DNA of 64,000 nucleotides from Ligilactobacillus saerimneri DSM 16049 (lineage in GTDB: Bacteria > Bacillota > Bacilli > Lactobacillales > Lactobacillaceae): positions 1-64,000 of the forward strand of contig NZ_AUHQ01000001.1 in NCBI RefSeq assembly GCF_000423265.1, given 5' to 3'. The notes below the pieces were generated by a model that did no database searches, was not told the DNA's origin, and saw nothing but the letters and a program-made list of their open reading frames with translations. Shown here one piece after another: positions 5,597 to 13,559 of the stretch. Every line of letters begins with the position of its first letter. Position 1 is the stretch's first letter. Both the position numbers and the translations under genes were made by a program.

Positions 5597-7921
5597 TTAC
5601 TTAAGAAAGTTCGTTCGGGGGTCTTCAACTTTTCTTAGTCTGACACCCTTGTAAAAACGTTTGCCCTTGACAGTTTTCTTTTCAAATCGCTTCTGCACTT
5701 CTTTGCCAAACTTCACGCTTGAGTACTGGTGCTCGCCGTTTTCCAACGCCCACCGTCTGTAAGCCTGGTAAAATTCGCCTGGTCTGACGGTCGCGCCTTC
5801 CTCAACTTCGCAACAATCAGCGACAAACCGCTCGATGATGTCCATCTCTTTGCGGTAGGTCTTAATCATCTCTCGCATTGCTGCCGTGGGTGTCAATCCC
5901 TCGGACTGCCAGGCGATAGCCCCATCGACGATCCAGCTCAGGATCCCTGGTTGCTCTCGGTCTAGCTTGGCTTCGAGATTTTTGTCGACCTCTTCAAGTG
6001 GCACCTGGTGCGTAAACGGCACGCCGATTAACCGGCGCCAAATACCGTCATCGGTCCCACGGATAAATGGCAGATGATTGGTAGCCATCCATAGCTTGAA
6101 CTTTGGCACGAATTCGAAGTCTGCACCATACATAAACCGCGCAACCATCTTGTCGCCCCCGGTCATCTGCTTTAAAAGCGACTCGTCCAGCCGATCGCCT
6201 TCATTGGCTTCACTAGAGATGACCAGCCGTGCATTTTCCAGGCGGGCGATGTCAGATGTGGGCCCACTCTGTGAGCGCTTGGTCATGATCGATGAAACCT
6301 GCATTGTCATCGCGTAGTTTCCTAAGGCTTTGGCGATGGTATTCATAAAGACTGACTTACCATTGCGCCCATTTCCGAGCAAGATAAACATCACTTGCTC
6401 CACTGTGGACGCCGTGGCTGAGTAGCCAACCATTTTTTGCACTTCATGGATCAGGGCTTTATCCCCCTGAAAAGTCGTGTCTAAAAATTTCAGCCACTGC
6501 TCACAGCCCGTGGTATCACTGAACTCAGTGCCAGTGATCTTAGAGAACATCTTTTCACGATCGGACGGGTATAAAATTCCGGACGATAGGTCCACATAGC
6601 CCGCTGGGGTGTTGAGTAGCATACCGTCACGGTCCCACTCATCGTGGCCAACCGCGATATGGTGCTGAACTTCTTCGACCATATTTTTTTTGCTACGATT
6701 GCTCCGTGACTTGCTCTTAAATTTCGCCCATTTTTTCAGGGCTTCCTCTGGATCTGCTTCTTCAGATACATGGACTTTTTCATCATCCATGGCGTCCACT
6801 ACCTTGTCTGCTGCTTCTAAAATTCGGCCACTTTTATCAACTTCCCAGTAGGTGCCGTTGTAGTAATACCAACTTTTATCAATATATGAATACCTGAAGT
6901 AGTTACCGTAAATGTCAAGGAATCGCTGGGCGTTCCCCATGTCATCCCACGTTCGTGGTGGTTTCGGTTTGTTTTTATTAAGAAAGTCTAAACCACCGTA
7001 TTTGAGTGGTTGGCGATCGTCTCGCTTCGGATTGTAGACGTTTTGCGTTTCGTTGATTGCTTTATATAGCAATCCCGCCCCATAGCTGGTTTTTCCGTGC
7101 TTTTCATCGTATTTATCGCGGTAGAGAGAGGACTGACGAAAAATTTCATCCATTTTTTGAAAGTCCTTACCCGTCCAGAAAGCCAAGTCATTGGCAAAGG
7201 CCATGTCAGCCTCCGACTGCGATGGATAAAACTGCTCCCAACCACCGTACATCAGTACCTTAAAGCGAGCGCCGGTCGTGCTGTTGCTGGCTTTTTCGAT
7301 GATTTCATCGGTAGTCAGATTGTTTTCATAGTGCTCATACCGCTTTGGCATTGGAAAAACTTTATCTTTCCCAATGTAGTGCGTGTATGCCGGTGTCAGA
7401 TCGACCTCTTTTACTTCCCGACTGCCACCGATAGTCCAACCAGTGAGAGCGAAAAAGCGACCCGAGTCGTACATTTCGAAGTGACCACGGCGACGGCGAT
7501 CGCCTGGGATCTTACCCTTAACAATGATGTGGATCCCCTCTCTACTCGTGGATATTTCGGCATAACTGCCACCAGTGAGCTTTAAGGCGTGCGCCACTTC
7601 GTTACTATCGGGATCAAGGTTACTGCCGTTGATATAGGTGTCAATGTCGTCGCCGATATGGTCTAAATCCACGCCGGCATAGCCATTGGCGAAGTAAAAC
7701 GCCAGACCACCTTTATCCAGTTTCATCTTTTCAGCAGCTGCGACCGCGGTATTGAAGTCCGACCAAGTATCCTGGTTGGTCGATGATCCCGGACCCCCAG
7801 TCCAGGGGTCGACTGGAATTTTATTGAATTTTTTCTTTTTTTCTTGCCACTCCAGACGGTAAAGCCCCCACTGCCGGACTTTTTTTAGTTCTTCTGGAAT
7901 CCCCTCGATGTTGGTCTGCAC
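5597..7921 (-). CDS. phage primase-polymerase/helicase (D5/P4-type)
   Basis: 774 aa. Residues 1 to about 180 look like a small primase-polymerase of the phage NrS-1 type (ANGYAGVDLDHIGDD with acidic metal ligands, SREGIHIIVKGK, EMYDSGRFFALTG). A D5-type N-terminal domain follows, and then a superfamily 3-like helicase with Walker A LLGNGRNGKS around residue 510 and a downstream KLWMATNHLP sensor motif. The C-terminus is winged-helix-like. It should prime and unwind phage DNA at the adjacent origin. GTG start with GAGGAGGTGAGAGC. Confidence 0.88.
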   Translation of the reverse strand: MQTNIEGIPEELKKVRQWGLYRLEWQEKKKKFNKIPVDPWTGGPGSSTNQDTWSDFNTAVAAAEKMKLDKGGLAFYFANGYAGVDLDHIGDDIDTYINGSNLDPDSNEVAHALKLTGGSYAEISTSREGIHIIVKGKIPGDRRRRGHFEMYDSGRFFALTGWTIGGSREVKEVDLTPAYTHYIGKDKVFPMPKRYEHYENNLTTDEIIEKASNSTTGARFKVLMYGGWEQFYPSQSEADMAFANDLAFWTGKDFQKMDEIFRQSSLYRDKYDEKHGKTSYGAGLLYKAINETQNVYNPKRDDRQPLKYGGLDFLNKNKPKPPRTWDDMGNAQRFLDIYGNYFRYSYIDKSWYYYNGTYWEVDKSGRILEAADKVVDAMDDEKVHVSEEADPEEALKKWAKFKSKSRSNRSKKNMVEEVQHHIAVGHDEWDRDGMLLNTPAGYVDLSSGILYPSDREKMFSKITGTEFSDTTGCEQWLKFLDTTFQGDKALIHEVQKMVGYSATASTVEQVMFILLGNGRNGKSVFMNTIAKALGNYAMTMQVSSIMTKRSQSGPTSDIARLENARLVISSEANEGDRLDESLLKQMTGGDKMVARFMYGADFEFVPKFKLWMATNHLPFIRGTDDGIWRRLIGVPFTHQVPLEEVDKNLEAKLDREQPGILSWIVDGAIAWQSEGLTPTAAMREMIKTYRKEMDIIERFVADCCEVEEGATVRPGEFYQAYRRWALENGEHQYSSVKFGKEVQKRFEKKTVKGKRFYKGVRLRKVEDPRTNFLK

Positions 7922-7951
7922 GCTCTCACCTCCTCGCTGTCACTATAAAAA

Positions 7952-8467
7952 TTAAAATGGTAAGTCACTGTCAGTAATCCCTGCACCCACGTCTGGTTGT
8001 GACTGTTGTTTTTTCTTAAAGACGTGCTGTACTTGTGGGAATTTGGTTTTATCAAAGTTATTTGGCCAAGTGCTGTTGCGAGTTTCGCCACCGTCCTTTG
8101 GTGTGTATACGTTAATTTTTAAGCGGACTGGCTTGTTAACCAGCTGTTTAGTTAGTTCTTCAAAGCTATTGATCTCAGTCCCTTCAGGAATGCCTGCAGC
8201 TTCAAAAACATACTGCATATCGCCTAGTTCAAAGTCACCCGTTTCACGGTTTGGCCACATGAAGTGTGTGTAGTAGCGGTTGTGTGCCTTACCGTTGGTA
8301 TCTGGTAAAGCTTGATCTAAGTCGTTACGGACCACCATTGAGATACTGATATACTCAGTACCTTTTTTAGTGGCATCGTGCTTGACTCTTGTGATGATCA
8401 TTTCGTATTGGCCTGCTGGGAATAAATCGTTACGTTCGTTGTTTTTATAATTTGTAGTAAATTGCAT
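7952..8467 (-). CDS. DUF669 family single-strand DNA-binding-like protein
   Basis: 171 aa. The N-terminus (FPAGQYEMIITRVKHDATKKG) and the central WPNRETGDFELGDMQYVFEAAG region match DUF669 phage proteins, which sit in replication modules next to Sak4-like ATPases and are thought to bind ssDNA. It ends in DSDLPF, nearly the acidic DDDLPF tip with which SSB recruits partner proteins. Start placed at the ATG preceded by GGAGATTATAAAG. Confidence 0.8.
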   Translation of the reverse strand: MQFTTNYKNNERNDLFPAGQYEMIITRVKHDATKKGTEYISISMVVRNDLDQALPDTNGKAHNRYYTHFMWPNRETGDFELGDMQYVFEAAGIPEGTEINSFEELTKQLVNKPVRLKINVYTPKDGGETRNSTWPNNFDKTKFPQVQHVFKKKQQSQPDVGAGITDSDLPF

Positions 8468-8491
8468 CTTTATAATCTCCATTCGTTTTAT

Positions 8492-9019
8492 TTAATTTTC
8501 GCTTTTCCATTTGAACCCATAAGCTGTATTGATTTCGCCATGAATAGCTTTGCTAATGTTTGAGGGGAAACCATTTACTGCTCTAGCAGCATCAGTTAAG
8601 GTTTTGTATTTACCTATCTTTTTTCCATCCATTGAGTACTGGCAGACCCATTTCAGCCCTTTTCTTCGAGAAATACTGCCTTTCCATTTACAATTCCCAT
8701 AATTAGCGTTGTATTGATTAGTGCACCATTCTAAATTTTCAACATAATTGTTATGCCGATTTTCATCTTTATGGTTAACTTGTGGATATTGCTTTGGATT
8801 TGGTATGAAAGTTTGTGCGACAAGTCGATGGATGAAAAAGGCTTGAAAGTGGCCGTTCTTGCACAACCTGATTTTGTAATAATTCGTATTCTTTTTATCA
8901 AGTGTACTTCGTATAATGCCGCCTTTAGTTCCTCTTCTTCTCTTACTTCTAATCCTTCCAAGTGTACTTACTTGATACAATCCTTCGTAGTCTTTTATAT
9001 CTTTCCAGATTTCGCTCAT
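8492..9019 (-). CDS. HNH homing endonuclease with NUMOD4 and NUMOD1-like domains
   Basis: 175 aa. NUMOD4 at the N-terminus (IWKDIKDYEGLYQVSTLGRI), HNH core in the middle (HRLVAQTFIPNP, VNHKDENRHNN, NLEWCTNQYN), then a NUMOD1-like DNA-binding tail (KTLTDAARAVNGFPSNIS). These are free-standing selfish endonucleases that cut DNA lacking their own gene. The start codon overlaps the helicase stop (ATGA), so it has become embedded in the operon's translation. Confidence 0.88.
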   Translation of the reverse strand: MSEIWKDIKDYEGLYQVSTLGRIRSKRRRGTKGGIIRSTLDKKNTNYYKIRLCKNGHFQAFFIHRLVAQTFIPNPKQYPQVNHKDENRHNNYVENLEWCTNQYNANYGNCKWKGSISRRKGLKWVCQYSMDGKKIGKYKTLTDAARAVNGFPSNISKAIHGEINTAYGFKWKSEN

Positions 9020-10368
9020 AGCCATCCTCTCTCTTTCATTTGATACCAAGTCCATCCACGCTTGTACCCTTTTGCTTCGGCATAGGCTTTCAGCTCAGCC
9101 ACGGATTTTAATTCACTTGGTTTTTTATTTGTCAGATAGTCAGTCTTAAAGACAAAACTGGTATCGATTTTTTCTAGTTTCGCTTCTTTTTTAATTTCTA
9201 CTTCGTCACTCTCCACTTCCCAGATGTGCCCACACATCGGGCAAAGTGTGACACGAGCGGGTACGACTGCAAAGCATTGCGGACAAGTTTTGATCGCTGG
9301 TCCTGAGCTACCGCCCGACCGCTGTTTTTTCTTTTCGCGATCTTCCAGCGTCCACTGCCGGTCCTGCTGTGGTACTCCAAACCGGTCAACGTTGCCCACC
9401 TGGTCGATGATGACGGCTTGCTTTCCTGGTTTGTATCGCATGCACCTCATTGACTGCTGGATATACAGTACCAGCGACTCAGTCGGCCGGAGCATGACCA
9501 CACACGAGCAGTCAGGAACGTTAAAGCCCTCACTGACCAAATCCACGTTACAGAGCACCTGGATCTTACCCGACTTAAAGTCAGCCATAATCCTGTCCCG
9601 CTCTCGCTGTGGCGTTTTACTATCGGCGTGACACGCTGGTATGCCTGCTTGATTAAACCAGTCGGCGACCTGCTTAGAGAAGTCTATCGCGTGGCAGTAG
9701 ACAATTGTCTTTAGCCCGCTTGCTTTTTCTTTCCAGGTGTCGACCACGTCTGAAAAGATGATCCTTTGCGCCATCTTGTCCATTGAGGCGGCTGTAAAAT
9801 CGCCCGTGGATGATTTTTTTAAATCTGTCAGATCAGCCGTGTTTGGTGCATAGACCGTGGCATTCGACAGCCGATTATGCTGGATCAACCACGCCACCTG
9901 AGGCCCTTCGACCATGACTTCATAGATATCCTTAAAGCCTTTGCCCGACATTCGCCATGGCGTGGCTGTAAACCCGAGCCGTGGCACGTCATGGAAAAAG
10001 CTGTATATCGTACGATAGCTTTCAGCCAGCGAGTGGTGCGTTTCGTCCGTGATAATCAGAGCTGGACGAGCAACCCCTCGCTTTTTTATTTTGTTTTTTA
10101 CGCGGATTGGCGTTGATATCAGCACTTTTTTCATGTCAACTTCATCCGCGATAAATGTTTCGTAGATCTGGGCGATCAGCTCCCGTCTGTGAACTAAAAA
10201 GAGCACCCGCCCGCCTTTTTCAGTTGTCATTCGGGCGATTTCAGCGATAATCACTGACTTGCCCGAGCCAGCTGGCGATTGGATCAGCACCGACTTATGA
10301 CCCTCAGCTAGGCGCTGTCTGGCTTCGTTTATGGCCCGTAGTTGGTAGTCGTATGGTTTAAACGGCAT
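9016..10368 (-). CDS. SF2 DEAD/DEAH-box helicase with C-terminal zinc ribbon
   Basis: 450 aa. Walker A QSPAGSGKS near residue 45, DETHH as motif II, LGFTATPWRMSG as motif III, and a C-terminal RecA lobe ending in motif VI (QSMRCMRYKPGKQA). A CPQC...CPMC zinc ribbon lies at about residues 365-385. Such helicases accompany phage Sak4-like recombinases and primases. The start is taken at the internal MPFKPYDYQ, which overlaps the upstream gene's end by 11 nt. Confidence 0.88.
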   Translation of the reverse strand: MPFKPYDYQLRAINEARQRLAEGHKSVLIQSPAGSGKSVIIAEIARMTTEKGGRVLFLVHRRELIAQIYETFIADEVDMKKVLISTPIRVKNKIKKRGVARPALIITDETHHSLAESYRTIYSFFHDVPRLGFTATPWRMSGKGFKDIYEVMVEGPQVAWLIQHNRLSNATVYAPNTADLTDLKKSSTGDFTAASMDKMAQRIIFSDVVDTWKEKASGLKTIVYCHAIDFSKQVADWFNQAGIPACHADSKTPQRERDRIMADFKSGKIQVLCNVDLVSEGFNVPDCSCVVMLRPTESLVLYIQQSMRCMRYKPGKQAVIIDQVGNVDRFGVPQQDRQWTLEDREKKKQRSGGSSGPAIKTCPQCFAVVPARVTLCPMCGHIWEVESDEVEIKKEAKLEKIDTSFVFKTDYLTNKKPSELKSVAELKAYAEAKGYKRGWTWYQMKERGWL

Positions 10369-11041
10369 TGCTGTCACTCTTTTCAAAGTTAAAGAGTTCA
10401 TCAATCGGGCATGACTTACGCCCGTCTAAACGATTTTTTGCAAAAGCTCCGCTGTCGCCTTCCAGGATCACCCAGCGACTTTTATCATCAGGCTTTACGA
10501 TCAAACGCCCAACTACATCACATAAACCCATCACGACGTTACGGACTGAATCCCGCAAGTCTGGCGCAAACTGGTTAAATTGCTGACCAGTTGGCATGAT
10601 GATTTGCTGGGTGGTTTCCCAGGCAGTGATATACACATTGAGCGGCATGTCAAAGATCCACTCGATGAATCTTAAAAAGTAGTTTTTCCACTGTGCGAAG
10701 TGCTGGATCTCGTTTGTGATCCCGTTTTTGCTCTCGCGCCCACGCTCTTGCAACCAGATGTTGGCGAAGTTCGTGAGATCATCAATGATAAGGTTGTCAT
10801 ACTCTGCCGGTTTAAATTGATTGGCCCACATCTCTAAGTCTTCGGCTGGCTTTCTGGCGTCGATCTTCCAACCGGCGTCAAAGTGACCTGCTAAGACCTT
10901 GAAAGAGTTAGAAAAGCCTAGTAAATAGGTTTTCCCCTTTAAGTTCTTAGCTGCCGATGTTTTACCAAAGCCTTGTTGACCATAGACTAAAATTCGCCAG
11001 TCACTGTATCGGCTTAATTTATCCATATTAATTGCTGGCAT
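10358..11041 (-). CDS. AAA/RecA-type phage ATPase, Sak4-like
   Basis: 227 aa. Walker A VYGQQGFGKTS starts near residue 18, and the Walker B-like DNLIIDDLTNFAN lies near residue 82. This architecture (AAA_24/Sak4) belongs to single-domain RecA-like proteins that, with an SSB-like partner, carry out annealing-type recombination in phages. The DUF669 gene nearby would be the partner. AGAGGTGG precedes the start. Confidence 0.82.
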   Translation of the reverse strand: MPAINMDKLSRYSDWRILVYGQQGFGKTSAAKNLKGKTYLLGFSNSFKVLAGHFDAGWKIDARKPAEDLEMWANQFKPAEYDNLIIDDLTNFANIWLQERGRESKNGITNEIQHFAQWKNYFLRFIEWIFDMPLNVYITAWETTQQIIMPTGQQFNQFAPDLRDSVRNVVMGLCDVVGRLIVKPDDKSRWVILEGDSGAFAKNRLDGRKSCPIDELFNFEKSDSNAV

Positions 11042-11055
11042 TTAATCCACCTCTT

Positions 11056-11256
11056 TTAATCCTCTTTGCGCTCCTCCAGGATTTCGACATTACGCAACGC
11101 ATAATCTAGGCAAGTTTCAACTAATACACTCATAGAGATACCCGTTTCGCTTGCAATATCTTTAATCTTTCCGTGGATGTCGGATGGTACGTAGACTGGG
11201 CGCATATATACATTCTTACGACGTTGCTTCTTTAAAATTAATTTTTCTTTTGTCAT
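11056..11256 (-). CDS. ribbon-helix-helix DNA-binding protein
   Basis: 66 aa. A short strand (YMRPVYVPSDIHGKIKDIA) followed by two helices (GISMSVLVETCLDYALRNVE) is the Arc/MetJ fold. The N-terminus is very basic. It is probably a small phage transcriptional regulator. GGAGG precedes the start. Confidence 0.75.
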   Translation of the reverse strand: MTKEKLILKKQRRKNVYMRPVYVPSDIHGKIKDIASETGISMSVLVETCLDYALRNVEILEERKED

Positions 11257-11274
11257 GATAGTTCCTCCAATTTA

Positions 11275-11754
11275 TTACATAATCTGTGTGCCACGGTTTG
11301 GCTTCAGCTCTGCCCCCGGCACGTCCACGCCAGCCTTGAGAGCTTTATAGAGTGCTGTTTTATCAGCGCTGACTGTATTTTTCTCTCTGATATACTCAGC
11401 CGGCAAGTCGTCTAAACTTTTTACAACTACGCTGGCCCTGTAATTCCGTGGCTTTAAAATGTGATTTTTGGTCTGGACTTTCTTTATACCCGCGTCATCA
11501 AGTGCTTCGGTCAGGTAGTCCATCAGTGACTTTGCTTTGCGTTCAGTGGCTCTTTGCTTATCTAAAAGCTCCACTCTCCGCTCTTTAGCCCACTCGATAT
11601 CACTTTTTAGCTCGTCGATCATAGTGGCGATATAGTCCAGCTTGACCTCTCTTTCGTCCTGGATCGCTTCTAGAGTGTCGATCAGGGCTTGACCTTCAAG
11701 GTCAGAGTCCACCAGCTGGCGATATGTGTCGTTCAATTCAAAGAGATTACTCAC
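11275..11754 (-). CDS. Siphovirus Gp157 family protein
   Basis: 159 aa, all-helical N-terminal two thirds (NLFELNDTYRQLVD... EREVKLDYIATMIDELKSDI) and a C-terminal beta region (KIQTKNHILKPRNYRASVVV-like). This is the Gp157 pattern; Gp157-type genes sit at the head of replication modules in Streptococcus and Lactobacillus phages, and the Sfi21 member has been linked to phage resistance of its host. GTG start with GGAGG nine bases upstream, overlapping the previous gene by 8 nt. Confidence 0.85.
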   Translation of the reverse strand: MSNLFELNDTYRQLVDSDLEGQALIDTLEAIQDEREVKLDYIATMIDELKSDIEWAKERRVELLDKQRATERKAKSLMDYLTEALDDAGIKKVQTKNHILKPRNYRASVVVKSLDDLPAEYIREKNTVSADKTALYKALKAGVDVPGAELKPNRGTQIM

Positions 11755-12001
11755 TCTCTTCCACCTCCCTCAGTTTCTGTCTGGCTTTTTCCAATCGGTC
11801 CATAGCTTTTTGATAGAACTCGTTGACGTCTTTAAAGGCTTGCAAATCGTCCCCTTTCTGTGGTGGACCGAATTGCTTCAACGTCAACTTGCACGCTGAC
11901 ACAATGTATTCCCAATGTGCTACCTTTGCGGTATACTTATCACGTAAAAACTTTTTTTCTGAGTCCGCTGCAACGGGCTCTTTTTTTGTACTCTTATTCA
12001 T
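11747..12001 (-). CDS. phage protein of unknown function, 84 aa
   Basis: Start placed at MNKSTKKEPVAAD, preceded by CGGAGAGAAAA. Basic N-terminus, then a long amphipathic helix region ending in an acidic tail (RQKLREVEESE). It overlaps both neighbours by 8 nt, indicating coupled translation. Function unknown. Confidence 0.6.
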   Translation of the reverse strand: MNKSTKKEPVAADSEKKFLRDKYTAKVAHWEYIVSACKLTLKQFGPPQKGDDLQAFKDVNEFYQKAMDRLEKARQKLREVEESE

Positions 12002-12281
12002 TTTTCTCTCCGTTTTCAAAATTATTTTTAAAAACTTTTTCAATTGCTCCAGTTAACTCCTGGATGGCTTTTTCTCCGTTTCCTACTTGAAATTGATACC
12101 CAAGGTCCACATATGTTGCTTGAGCAAGTATTTCTCCTACTTCTCCGGCTGTAAAAAGCTCTTCGCAAGTATCAAGATTATTGTGTATGATTTTTTTGAC
12201 ATCAAACTTTTTATCGTCTAACCAGGATATTTCTGCAATCATTGTTCCGATCAGATTAATCATTTTTTTCTTATCTTTCAT
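11994..12281 (-). CDS. phage protein of unknown function, 95 aa
   Basis: Basic N-terminus (MKDKKKMINLIG), then mostly helical, with an acidic C-terminus. AAAGGAG lies about 14 bases upstream of the ATG, a little far, so the start is less certain. No family recognised. Confidence 0.55.
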   Translation of the reverse strand: MKDKKKMINLIGTMIAEISWLDDKKFDVKKIIHNNLDTCEELFTAGEVGEILAQATYVDLGYQFQVGNGEKAIQELTGAIEKVFKNNFENGEKNE

Positions 12282-12311
12282 AATCCGGATCCCACTCCTT
12301 TCTTAAATCTG

Positions 12312-12347
12312 TCAAATCATAAGCGCCTTAGCTCTTATGTCTGTCAC
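12312..12347 (-). other. possible 11-codon peptide/relic of a repeated element
   Basis: From a GTG preceded by AGGAG, the reading frame encodes MTDIRAKALMI. The bases at and just upstream (CACGTCTTTCTTGCT on the plus strand, 12345-12359) recur exactly at 16468-16482 beside the integrase gene, where the same frame encodes a related DIRALVM string. Translation is unproven. Confidence 0.3.
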
Positions 12348-12360
12348 GTCTTTCTTGCTC

Positions 12361-12654
12361 CTATAAAATTTCTGGATGTTTTTTCTTTAGTTCCTCTATG
12401 TCTGATTTTTTGAATTTATTTTTATATTTGCCGCATGCCAAGGGTTCAAAAATCTCATAAAATTCTATTCGCCTACGGTAGAATTTTGACTCTGACATCC
12501 CCAAAAGCTCAGCTGTTTCTCCTACCTTAAGCAGCCGTTCTTCTTTTTCTGTCTTCGTCTGAGGTGTGGATGTCGCTTCATTGATCCGCTCTGCCAGTCT
12601 CTTTAAGGCTTCAGGACTTAGGCTTTCCACCCAAGTCATGTCATCAATCATCAT
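12361..12654 (-). CDS. helix-turn-helix phage regulator, 97 aa
   Basis: The C-terminal half carries a MerR/excisionase-like DNA-binding helix-turn-helix: LKVGETAELLGMSESKFYRR, followed by a basic wing and helix. The N-terminal part is acidic. It may regulate early genes or act as an excisionase-type architectural protein. The ribosome site is weak (AAGGCGG), and one of several nearby ATGs could be the real start. Confidence 0.65.
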   Translation of the reverse strand: MMIDDMTWVESLSPEALKRLAERINEATSTPQTKTEKEERLLKVGETAELLGMSESKFYRRRIEFYEIFEPLACGKYKNKFKKSDIEELKKKHPEIL

Positions 12655-12667
12655 GGTGGCTACCGCC

Positions 12668-12820
12668 TTAGTCAGTCAGCTCTGGGTGTGTGACCATGAT
12701 CCAGGCTACATCCACAGCCATGATAATCAGCGTAAACATGCCACCCCACCAACTTCCAGTCTTTAAAAACATTCCGACTAGCATGGCGAGTGCGTATTCA
12801 CTTAATCTTCGTCCTGTCAT
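12668..12820 (-). CDS. small membrane protein, 50 aa
   Basis: Two hydrophobic stretches (EYALAMLVGMFLKTG and FTLIIMAVDVAWIMV) separated by a Gly/Trp-rich turn suggest a helical hairpin in the membrane. The chosen ATG has AGGAGG seven bases upstream; an ATG two codons earlier overlaps the ribosome site. Function unknown. Confidence 0.6.
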   Translation of the reverse strand: MTGRRLSEYALAMLVGMFLKTGSWWGGMFTLIIMAVDVAWIMVTHPELTD

Positions 12821-12822
12821 CG

Positions 12823-13014
12823 TCATCCCTCCTGGTCTTCCAAATAAATATCTGACATACCTAGTAAGTCGCAAATATTAACGATCGTATTGTTATACAT
12901 ATCTTGGATTTCTGGTATTGTAGCGGGCCGTCCGTCCACTGTGACGTTCCCCTCTGACTTTCCTATCGAGTAAAGCCACTCTAGCGCTTCTCTGACGTTT
13001 TCGAACTCTGTCAT
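12823..13014 (-). CDS. small acidic phage protein, 63 aa
   Basis: MTEFENVREALEWLYSIGKS... ending YLEDQEG, preceded by CCAGGAGGAG. It lies between two genes for small membrane proteins. No family recognised. Confidence 0.55.
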   Translation of the reverse strand: MTEFENVREALEWLYSIGKSEGNVTVDGRPATIPEIQDMYNNTIVNICDLLGMSDIYLEDQEG

Positions 13015-13097
13015 TTTTTCTCCTCCTGGATATACTTTTTAATCTCCACTGCTATGCCACATAAGATGCATAGCAGAATGATTGCCAAAGATGTCAC
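13011..13097 (-). CDS. single-pass membrane peptide, 28 aa
   Basis: GTG start with GGAGGTGA seven bases upstream. The product MTSLAIILLCILCGIAVEIK plus a charged tail is one transmembrane helix with a cytoplasmic Lys/Glu end. It overlaps the upstream stop and the downstream start by four bases each (GTGA and ATGA), strong evidence that it is translated. It is shorter than ordinary annotation cut-offs. Function unknown. Confidence 0.6.
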   Translation of the reverse strand: MTSLAIILLCILCGIAVEIKKYIQEEKK

Positions 13098-13423
13098 TTG
13101 CCGTCACCTCCCGGGATCATATCCACGCGGTATCCGTTCTCGTGGATGATGTTCTCTGCTGAAATTGAGGCAATCAGCTCACCTTTTTTTGTGCGGATAT
13201 TGATCACTTCATAACGCTTGCCCTTAATCGTGATCGCCGGATCACCATAAACTGGCTTCATCCGCACCCTAAGCCCTTGCGCAGTTTCGCAATCGTCTTG
13301 TGTAATCACTGCCAAGGTCTCGGGGTTCTCTTCGTCTGTCTCCACGATGATCCGCGCCACCTCGTCCATCGGGGTGTTGATGTCGTCGGTCATCTCTTTA
13401 AATTCTTCAATCGTTCTACACAT
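13094..13423 (-). CDS. phage protein of unknown function, 109 aa
   Basis: Start placed at MCRTIEEFKEMTDD, preceded by GGAGTGATGAAG. The sequence alternates acidic helices with beta strands (GKRYEVINIRTKKGELIASIS), and no family is recognised. It overlaps the upstream acidic peptide gene by 8 nt and the downstream membrane peptide gene by 4 nt. Confidence 0.6.
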   Translation of the reverse strand: MCRTIEEFKEMTDDINTPMDEVARIIVETDEENPETLAVITQDDCETAQGLRVRMKPVYGDPAITIKGKRYEVINIRTKKGELIASISAENIIHENGYRVDMIPGGDGK

Positions 13424-13538
13424 CTTCATCACTCCAATCTTCTTCCTCGCCTGGCTCTGAATACTCCCAGGTATGCTCTCCGTAGTAGTCCTGCTCATCT
13501 TGCCAGTCAAGATATGACTGATACTCTTCTGGGTTCAT
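13416..13538 (-). CDS. highly acidic 40-aa phage protein
   Basis: MNPEEYQSYLDWQDEQDYYG at the start and an EEEDWSDEDV end. It has sixteen Asp/Glu and no Lys or Arg in 40 residues, with many aromatic side chains. A ribosome site AGGCGG precedes the ATG, and the gene overlaps the next by 8 nt. Small all-acidic phage proteins are sometimes DNA mimics that block restriction or other DNA-binding enzymes; that is a possibility here, not shown. Confidence 0.55.
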   Translation of the reverse strand: MNPEEYQSYLDWQDEQDYYGEHTWEYSEPGEEEDWSDEDV

Positions 13539-13559
13539 ATACGTCCGCCTACTTTCTTT

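Noticed and set aside
7097-7585. 162-codon plus-strand frame inside the primase-helicase gene
   Set aside because: It lies fully opposite a gene with clear motifs, has no ribosome site, and resembles no protein; it is an antisense shadow.
9224-9631. 135-codon plus-strand frame opposite the SF2 helicase
   Set aside because: Antisense to conserved helicase motifs, Cys/Ser-rich composition typical of reverse reading.
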